Source: Candidatus Bathyarchaeota archaeon (lineage in GTDB: Archaea > Thermoproteota > Bathyarchaeia > Bathyarchaeales > UBA233). From it: a stretch of DNA of 7,596 bases. A program made the position numbers and the translations under genes. The stretch spans positions 1 through 7,596 of the forward strand of contig SMYP01000001.1 of assembly GCA_007050895.1 (NCBI GenBank), given 5' to 3'. The notes under the pieces are model-generated. The model was not told the origin of the DNA. It saw only the letters and a program-made list of their open reading frames with translations, and did no database searches. How positions within the stretch are numbered: position 1 is the stretch's first letter; every line of letters starts with the position of its first letter. Shown here in pieces: positions 5,598 through 7,596 of the stretch.

Positions 5598-7319
5598 ATG
5601 AAAAAGATTAAGCGCGTAGGCATTATATTGCTAACTCTTTTACTTCTATTTTTGGTGTCAGCAATGCCTGTGCAAAGTGACATATCACCGCCAACCGGAT
5701 TCAACTCCTTTTTTTATACGCCGAAAGGAGCCATTCTGATCAGCTACAACAGCGACACATTTTTTGTCGTTAAAGACTCCAGCGATATTATCTCTTGGAA
5801 CGGCACACTGGACAAAGGAACCAGTAAGCAATTATCTCTTGAAGCTGGAATCTACTCAGTTAGTGCCTCTAAACCTTACACGCTAATTGTTGGCGATCCT
5901 CAAATAGAAAGGGTAGTCGGCTATTTTGCTATTGACGCAAATGGCAGAGGAACGAGTAAAGACTTGTACTCGTATATACCTCGTCCGGATCCTTTGTATG
6001 CTGGCAACAAATTCATTGTTTTTTCTTACGAAGAAGATACTAATGTTAGAGTAACAGATGTAAATGATGATGTCATTTTGTGGCAAGGAGTTCTCAATGA
6101 GAGCCAGCACTTCAGTCAAGACCTCAAAAATTCTACATGGCAGAACATAACTGTTCACATAGAAAGCAATAAGCCAGTTTCAGCTTTGTGCTACCTTGAC
6201 CAAGGTTTTATAGTGCCTTCATCTACCGGCCTTTTTACCGGGAATCTATTCTACACTTTCGCTAGTAACATCACCAACGGCAACAACGACCTCAATGTAA
6301 TTGGATACCATGACGACACGGAGATTACCATAACAAACACGATTACGCAGGCTCTAATCTGGAATGGAACCCTACACGCGGGAGAAGTTCACAGTGAAGT
6401 TTTTTCAGACCCCATATATCTAACTGTTGAAAGTAATCAAAGCATCGCCGTCACCGTTGATCCCTATCAAACGTGGCCAATGATGTATCAAGCAGCATTA
6501 TACGTTGGAGATGTAGAGGGAATACTTGCTGGGAAGAATTTCTTTACTACTGCCAGAGGAGGAGGATACCTTCGCGTAATTGCATACCAGAACGATACTC
6601 ATGTAACAATTATAGACCAGAAAACGAAAGCTTTGGTTTGGGATGGAATGCTAGACTCGATGGAGTCGCACGCAACTTCAACGTCTAACACAGTCTATAA
6701 TGTTACTAGTGACAAATTCGTGTCCGTGATGGAAGGATATGGGGGATGGAGTGCTATGTTTGCTCCCCTTTATTATACAACTGATACGCAACCTCCAACT
6801 ATAGGCACACCAGTCAATGTACCGCAAAATCCTATTGCAGCACAAAATGTTCAGGTAACTGCAGATGTAATTGATGACGTAAGTGGGGTTCAAATGGTAA
6901 TTCTGTCTTATGGTTACACCACATTATTGTATAACACAACTATGACTTGGAGCGGAGAGAATACTTACACTGCGAACGTAACCACGCGGGCTTCTCAGAT
7001 ACAACTCATTTACAAACTTATCGCATATGACAATGTCAACAACACAGCAACAAGTAGCCAAATAACACTAATAGTCACCCCTGAACCTTCTCCGGCACCT
7101 TCGCCTTCTCCATCACCCGAACCTATACCGAGTCCATCACCATCGCCTACAGCATCTCCAAATCCGACGCCTTCTCCGAGCCCTTCGCCGTCACCGCCAC
7201 CATCAAAACCTTTCTGGACAGAATCTTCATCTGTGCAACTAATTATAGCCGTAGTAGTCCCCGCAGTTTTGACAGTCTTAGGTCTCGGATTCTACTTGAA
7301 AAAACGCAAAAAGAAATAA
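5598..7319 (+). CDS. Membrane-anchored surface protein with four beta repeats, an Ig-like domain and a Pro/Ser stalk (573 aa)
   Basis: Residues 2-6 are basic, 7-22 hydrophobic, and cleavage is likely just before D28, so this is a secretory signal peptide. Residues 37-395 contain four repeats of about 93 residues, marked by D-T then W-x-G-x-L. The beta-strand plus D-T-x-V-x-[IV] pattern recalls the IgGFc-binding-like repeats of other surface proteins, but the match is loose. Residues 397-493 look like an Ig-like or cadherin-like domain (starts T-Q-P-P-T, contains D-D-V-S-G-V and a late Y-D-N-V-N-N strand). Residues 495-538 are a Pro/Ser stalk, 546-567 a membrane helix, and 568-573 a Lys/Arg stop-transfer tail. 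No PGF-type sorting motif is present. Many N-X-S/T sequons suggest glycosylation. The gene starts three bases after the giant gene, so the two are co-expressed, and this protein may anchor the larger one. I do not recognise a specific family. Confidence 0.9.
   Translation: MKKIKRVGIILLTLLLLFLVSAMPVQSDISPPTGFNSFFYTPKGAILISYNSDTFFVVKDSSDIISWNGTLDKGTSKQLSLEAGIYSVSASKPYTLIVGDPQIERVVGYFAIDANGRGTSKDLYSYIPRPDPLYAGNKFIVFSYEEDTNVRVTDVNDDVILWQGVLNESQHFSQDLKNSTWQNITVHIESNKPVSALCYLDQGFIVPSSTGLFTGNLFYTFASNITNGNNDLNVIGYHDDTEITITNTITQALIWNGTLHAGEVHSEVFSDPIYLTVESNQSIAVTVDPYQTWPMMYQAALYVGDVEGILAGKNFFTTARGGGYLRVIAYQNDTHVTIIDQKTKALVWDGMLDSMESHATSTSNTVYNVTSDKFVSVMEGYGGWSAMFAPLYYTTDTQPPTIGTPVNVPQNPIAAQNVQVTADVIDDVSGVQMVILSYGYTTLLYNTTMTWSGENTYTANVTTRASQIQLIYKLIAYDNVNNTATSSQITLIVTPEPSPAPSPSPSPEPIPSPSPSPTASPNPTPSPSPSPSPPPSKPFWTESSSVQLIIAVVVPAVLTVLGLGFYLKKRKKK
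5706..6782 (+). repeat. Four diverged repeats of 93-95 residues (residues 37-395)
   Basis: The anchor motif W-[NQD]-G-x-L occurs at W67, W162, W255 and W348, spaced 95, 93 and 93 residues. A D-T pair precedes each by 14-15 residues (D53, D147, D240, D333), usually followed by alternating hydrophobic residues ending in Asp or Asn. After each W motif comes a strand with Ser-x-[KQ]-[PSF], for example S-N-K-P-V and S-N-Q-S-I. The second to fourth repeats open with an A/T-G-[NK]-x-F segment. The first is the shortest in its opening part. Four beta-rich blades or lobes are expected; the fold is not determined. Confidence 0.8.
7080..7211 (+). repeat. Low-complexity Pro/Ser stalk (residues 495-538)
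   Basis: The codons alternate between Pro (CCT, CCA, CCG) and Ser (TCT, TCA, TCG), with a few Glu, Ala, Thr and Asn, giving an imperfect 6-base DNA repeat. Such stalks lift the folded domains away from the membrane and are often O-glycosylated. The synonymous codons vary from unit to unit, so copy number is unlikely to slip as readily as in a pure repeat. Confidence 0.9.
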
Positions 7320-7339
7320 ACTCCATTGGATAGCTACTC

Positions 7340-7369
7340 AAAAAGTGCGCTATTGTATCCTAGCACTTT
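7340..7369 (-). terminator. Terminator-like hairpin for the leftward YhbY-family gene
   Basis: On the minus strand AAAGTGC (7369-7363) pairs with GCACTTT (7348-7342) across a 14-base loop, and the stem ends in a run of five T (7344-7340). It lies 45 bases past the leftward stop codon. Archaea terminate mainly at oligo-T tracts, so the hairpin may only help. A second pairing within the loop (TAGC with GCTA, leaving a small bulge) could lengthen the stem. Confidence 0.45.
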
Positions 7370-7396
7370 CTGATTTCTACAGAAAGCCTTGTTTTT
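7366..7396 (+). terminator. Terminator-like hairpin for the rightward operon
   Basis: CTTTCTG (7366-7372) and CAGAAAG (7380-7386) form a perfect 7-bp stem with a 7-base loop. They are followed by CCTTG and five T (7392-7396), then a further T-rich stretch to 7401. It lies 46 bases after the stop codon of the membrane-anchored protein. The stem shares bases 7366-7369 with the opposite-strand hairpin. Confidence 0.5.
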
Positions 7397-7414
7397 CCTT
7401 TGCAAAAGCTCAGG

Positions 7415-7596
7415 CTAAGGTGATTGTCTCTTGTGACGTCTATAGAGAATAAAAACATGTCCTCTCACCTCAACCAGTGCGGCTCCGGCGTTTTCGGCGG
7501 CTTTCGTTGCGATGGTCTTTGCTGTTTGTTGTTGCAAAGCGCTTTTAAGGATTCTGCCTTTAAGCATTCTGTGTTTGTTTAGTTGTTTTTCAATCT
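7415..7596 (-). CDS. CRS1-YhbY (CRM) domain RNA-binding protein, C-terminal part (5' end beyond the window)
   Basis: Fifty-nine residues are visible before the TAG. The ending L-V-E-V-R-G-H-V-F-I-L-Y-R-R matches the last two strands of the CRM fold of the YhbY family, and the preceding helix A-K-T-I-A-T-K-A-A-E-N-A-G-A also fits. The segment L-K-G-R-I-L-K-S-A corresponds to the central strand. The conserved Gly-rich RNA-binding loop would lie further upstream, outside the window. Family members are about 85-100 residues long, so roughly a third is missing. Bacterial relatives bind pre-ribosomal particles; archaeal ones often sit beside ribosomal protein and RNase P genes, a housekeeping role. 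The gene converges on the surface operon and is not part of it. Confidence 0.82.
   Translation of the reverse strand, partial: IEKQLNKHRMLKGRILKSALQQQTAKTIATKAAENAGAALVEVRGHVFILYRRHKRQSP

Noticed and set aside
7212..7319. A sortase or archaeosortase sorting signal at the C-terminus of the 573-residue protein
   Set aside because: A membrane helix and basic tail are present, but no PGF or LPxTG-like motif precedes them. A plain membrane anchor is the simpler reading.

Overview
The window looks archaeal. The signs are TATA-type promoter boxes (CTTTATAT), short leaders, oligo-T ends, and a truncated gene at the right edge that reads as an archaeal-type CRS1-YhbY RNA-binding protein. Two large exported proteins also fit: both are rich in N-X-S/T sequons, and one ends in a Ser/Pro stalk, one membrane helix and a Lys/Arg tail. 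That style is common in Bathyarchaeia and related uncultured archaea, but the lineage is an inference; no rRNA or other phylogenetic marker is present.

Layout. Positions 1-356 hold no convincing gene. They contain two leftward TATA-like boxes and, at the right end, the promoter and leader of the first large gene. Positions 357-5594 (+) encode a 1745-residue secreted mosaic protein. In order it has a signal sequence, a short calcium-binding (thrombospondin type 3-like) block, a fascin-like beta-trefoil, a long helical region ending in a strongly hydrophobic segment, a beta-rich region, a 17-unit calcium-binding array in a 22-residue register, an alpha/beta domain and a final beta-sandwich with one dockerin-like calcium loop. 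Positions 5598-7319 (+), three bases later, encode a 573-residue protein with a signal peptide, four repeats of about 93 residues, an Ig-like domain, a Pro/Ser stalk and a C-terminal membrane anchor. Positions 7320-7414 hold two back-to-back terminator-like hairpins. Positions 7415-7596 (-) are the 3' end of the YhbY-family gene, which converges on the surface operon.

Working together. The two large genes almost certainly form one translationally coupled unit. The first product has no C-terminal anchor and the second has one, so a reasonable model is a giant calcium-stabilised surface protein held at the cell surface by, or working beside, a membrane-anchored stalk protein. The first protein's combination of a carbohydrate- or protein-binding type trefoil and a central hydrophobic helical segment, bracketed by calcium-repeat arrays, is the most unusual part of the window. 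It could be an adhesin or matrix protein with an internal membrane anchor, or a membrane-inserting effector. The sequence alone does not decide between these.
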